Of a stretch of 64,000 nt of DNA, positions 62,163-64,000 are shown piece after piece. This DNA is from Granulicella sapmiensis. Its GTDB lineage: Bacteria; Acidobacteriota; Terriglobia; Terriglobales; Acidobacteriaceae. Location: assembly GCA_026225395.1 (NCBI GenBank), contig JAMFSR010000037.1, positions 1 through 64,000 on the forward strand. The letters are read 5' to 3'. The notes beneath the pieces were generated by a model, which was given only the letters and a program-made list of their open reading frames with translations, was not told where the DNA came from and did not search any database. Numbering within the stretch: position 1 is the first letter of the stretch; each line of letters opens with the position of its first letter. The translations under genes and the position numbers were made by a program.

Positions 62163-62762
62163 TTAGGCGAGCTGTTTCGCCTTAACGCGCCTGTTTCTTC
62201 TCTCGAAGAACCCGCTGATTACCGCGGCGACCGCCGGGACGATCAGGAGATAGCGGATGGGGAAGAAGTGGATGGAGATGGCGCAGGCGACCATGATGAT
62301 GGTGAGCGTGTAGAGGCGCAGGCGGAGGTTGGTCAACTCCATGGATTTAGGAATGCGGTCGCGCATGCGGATGAACTCAAGCTTGGCGATGAGCGCGAGC
62401 CCGATCGCGCCCTGGTTGCCGAGGTAAAGAATTAAGGCCAGTGGCTCGCTGAAGTGCCGCCCAAGAAGCGTGCTCGAAAACGGAAGGATCGTAACGAAGC
62501 CGAGAAAAATGAAGGTGAGGATGGCGGCGTGGTGCGTGAAGCCTTCGGTGAGTTTGAAGACGTTGTGCTGCAGCATCCAGTAACGCGCGGAGATGAAGAA
62601 GGTGATGAAGAAGGCGACCCAGTCTTCGCCATCCGCGCGCAGGGCCTCCCAAAGATGGCCATGCACGACATCGGTGGGTACTTTGAGCTCGAGCACGAGC
62701 AACGTCATGACGATGGCGAAGATCGCGTCGGAGAGGGCTTCCAGCCGGTGCTTGCTGTACAT
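62163..62762 (-). CDS. TMEM175-family potassium channel-like protein
   Basis: A 199-aa membrane protein of the TMEM175/DUF1211 family. The first helix has the family signature RLEALSDAIFAIVMTLLVLE, close to the FSDGVFAI selectivity-filter helix of bacterial TMEM175 potassium channels. Six helices are seen in all, as in the bacterial forms that assemble as tetramers. It converges with acnA and is divergent from trpC. Confidence 0.87.
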   Translation of the reverse strand: MYSKHRLEALSDAIFAIVMTLLVLELKVPTDVVHGHLWEALRADGEDWVAFFITFFISARYWMLQHNVFKLTEGFTHHAAILTFIFLGFVTILPFSSTLLGRHFSEPLALILYLGNQGAIGLALIAKLEFIRMRDRIPKSMELTNLRLRLYTLTIIMVACAISIHFFPIRYLLIVPAVAAVISGFFERRNRRVKAKQLA

Positions 62763-62805
62763 GATGGGTTTTAGTGTAACCGGGTGGTGGGATTAGCATG
62801 GAGAG

Positions 62806-63621
62806 ATGGCCGAGGCGGTGAAAGAACGGACGATGTATCTGCCGGAGATTCTGGCGCACACGCGCGGCGTGGTCGCTGAGCGTAAGGCTGCGGCGGATGT
62901 GCCGGCGTTGGAGCGGGCTGCGGCTGCCCACGCGCCGCGTGGTTTTGCGCGGGCGCTGAAGGCGAAGGCTGCGAATGGGCCGGCGATTATTGCGGAGTTG
63001 AAGAAGGCTTCACCTTCAAAGGGATTGATCCGCGCTGACTTCGATGCGGCGGCAATTGCTCCGATGCTGGAAGCTGGGGGCGCTGCTGTGCTGAGCGTGC
63101 TGACCGATGAGAAGTTTTTTCAGGGGTCGCTGGAGAATCTGCGGCGGGCTTCGGCTGCGGTGAAGATTCCCTGTTTGCGCAAGGATTTTATGGTGGACGA
63201 GTTCCAGGTGCTGGAGGCGCGAGCGAACGGTGCGGATGCGATTCTGCTGATCATGGCTGCGCTGGAGGATGCGGAGCTGCGGGTGCTTCGTGATTCTGCG
63301 CGCAAGCATGGACTAGATGTGCTGTGTGAGGTGCATGATCGCGAAGAACTGCAGCGCGCGCTGGAGTTGGACTGCGAGTGCGTCGGGGTAAACAGCCGCG
63401 ACCTGAAGACGTTTGAGGTTTCGCTTGATCGTGCGTGTGAGCTGGCGGCGTTGTTGCCAGCAAGTGCGGTGAAGGTGGCGGAGAGTGGAATTCATACGGC
63501 CGCGGATATGCAGCGGCTGCGAGCCGCGGGGTATGAGGCGTTCCTGATCGGCGAGTCTCTGATGCGAAAAGCGGATCCCGGCGAGGCGCTGAAGCATCTG
63601 CTGAGTGGGTCGGCGAGTTAG
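62806..63621 (+). CDS. trpC: Indole-3-glycerol phosphate synthase
   Basis: A 271-aa TIM-barrel enzyme of tryptophan synthesis. Catalytic residues are expected in IIAELKKASPSKG, CLRKDFMVDEFQ, VGVNSRDLKTF and VAESGI, all as in the family. The start is 62806, or an ATG nine codons on. Its stop is 2 bp from trpF, so the two form an operon. Confidence 0.94.
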   Translation: MAEAVKERTMYLPEILAHTRGVVAERKAAADVPALERAAAAHAPRGFARALKAKAANGPAIIAELKKASPSKGLIRADFDAAAIAPMLEAGGAAVLSVLTDEKFFQGSLENLRRASAAVKIPCLRKDFMVDEFQVLEARANGADAILLIMAALEDAELRVLRDSARKHGLDVLCEVHDREELQRALELDCECVGVNSRDLKTFEVSLDRACELAALLPASAVKVAESGIHTAADMQRLRAAGYEAFLIGESLMRKADPGEALKHLLSGSAS

Positions 63622-63623
63622 CT

Positions 63624-64000
63624 ATGTGGGTCAAGATTTGTGCGAACACGAACCTGAAGGATGCGCTGCTTGCGGTTGAGGCCGGCGCGGATGCGGTGGG
63701 GTTCGTGTTTGCGCCGAGCAAGCGTAGGGTCACACCGGAGCAAGTGGCGGATATCGTCGATGGCCTGCCTGAAGATGTCGAGAAGGTTGGCGTCTTTCAC
63801 ACATCCGATCCGTTTGAAGTGGAGCATTTTGTCGCAGCCACCGATCTCACAATCGCGCAGCTGCATGGCGCGTTCGATCAGGAGATGGTGCGGCTGTTGA
63901 GCGCTGAGTTTGGTGGCGAGCTGAAGATCATTCAAACCGTTGCCTACGAGCTGAACGCGCAGGATCGCCAGGCTGCCGATCAGCGTTTTGAGGCGATGCT
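63624..64000 (+). CDS. trpF: Phosphoribosylanthranilate isomerase, N-terminal part (3' end outside window)
   Basis: The first 125 residues of TrpF, which isomerises phosphoribosylanthranilate in tryptophan synthesis. The catalytic Cys is in WVKICANTNLKDA, and the family continues with GADAVGFVFAPSKRRVTPEQ and TIAQLHG. It starts 2 bp after trpC. The frame is open to the end of the window. Confidence 0.93.
   Translation, partial: MWVKICANTNLKDALLAVEAGADAVGFVFAPSKRRVTPEQVADIVDGLPEDVEKVGVFHTSDPFEVEHFVAATDLTIAQLHGAFDQEMVRLLSAEFGGELKIIQTVAYELNAQDRQAADQRFEAM

Overview
The window reads as a stretch of chromosome from a GC-rich, aerobic, heterotrophic Acidobacteriota member of the Terriglobus/Granulicella/Edaphobacter kind. 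This is inferred from gene content and style: alternative complex III next to a caa3 oxidase, many secreted YXWGXW-repeat proteins, carboxypeptidase-regulatory-like proteins, and dispersed intergenic TCATCC and GGGGCTAAAGCCCC repeats. No rRNA, tRNA, CRISPR array, intact transposon or prophage was seen. Nothing here proves the genus.

Layout. (1) 1-11.4 kb, + strand: a respiratory operon. It holds the end of actB, then actC-actD-actE-actF, an unknown one-helix protein, a Sco copper chaperone, and the caa3 oxidase genes coxB-coxA-coxC-coxD. Together these pass electrons from quinol through alternative complex III to a heme-c-tailed A2-type oxidase. (2) 11.4-25.3 kb: an rRNA/tRNA methyltransferase, a secreted YXWGXW protein, DNA primase, a PaiB-like protein and an exported S9 peptidase. 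A minus-strand block follows with a lipoprotein, gluQ, a LuxR/HisKA_3 two-component system and its ABC transporter, then two RDD membrane proteins in one frame. (3) 25.3-36.5 kb: an exported threonine-aldolase-like protein, a Y-family polymerase, a c-type cytochrome, a cupin, a LysW-like carrier protein, a rhomboid-like protein, azoR with a divergent HxlR regulator, an MFS pump and aspS. (4) 36.5-44.5 kb: an FUSC gene broken by an in-frame TAG, a less GC-rich patch with two unknown genes beside hisS, an ECF sigma locus with two mirror-image promoters, a ferritin-like protein, a gamma carbonic anhydrase, rpsU and a zinc-ribbon protein. (5) 44.5-55.5 kb: a metallo-beta-lactamase-fold protein, dut, two glycosyltransferase-39-like proteins, a DUF1223 protein, a worn region (frameshifted XRE gene, TonB-like hybrid, GAF/HisKA protein without ATPase), rplU-rpmA, DUF4262, hicBA and a pirin. 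(6) 55.5-64 kb: an Nramp transporter, a second YXWGXW lipoprotein, aconitase, a TMEM175-type channel, trpC and the start of trpF.

The signals judged most worth checking are the symmetric ECF promoter pair at 40634-40701, the orphan LysW-like protein at 30407-30613, the tandem RDD genes whose second member has only an ATC where the start should be, the TAG-split FUSC gene, the composite hairpin repeat family, and a 47-residue secreted peptide gene at 42390-42533. All calls come from reading the sequence; no database search was run.
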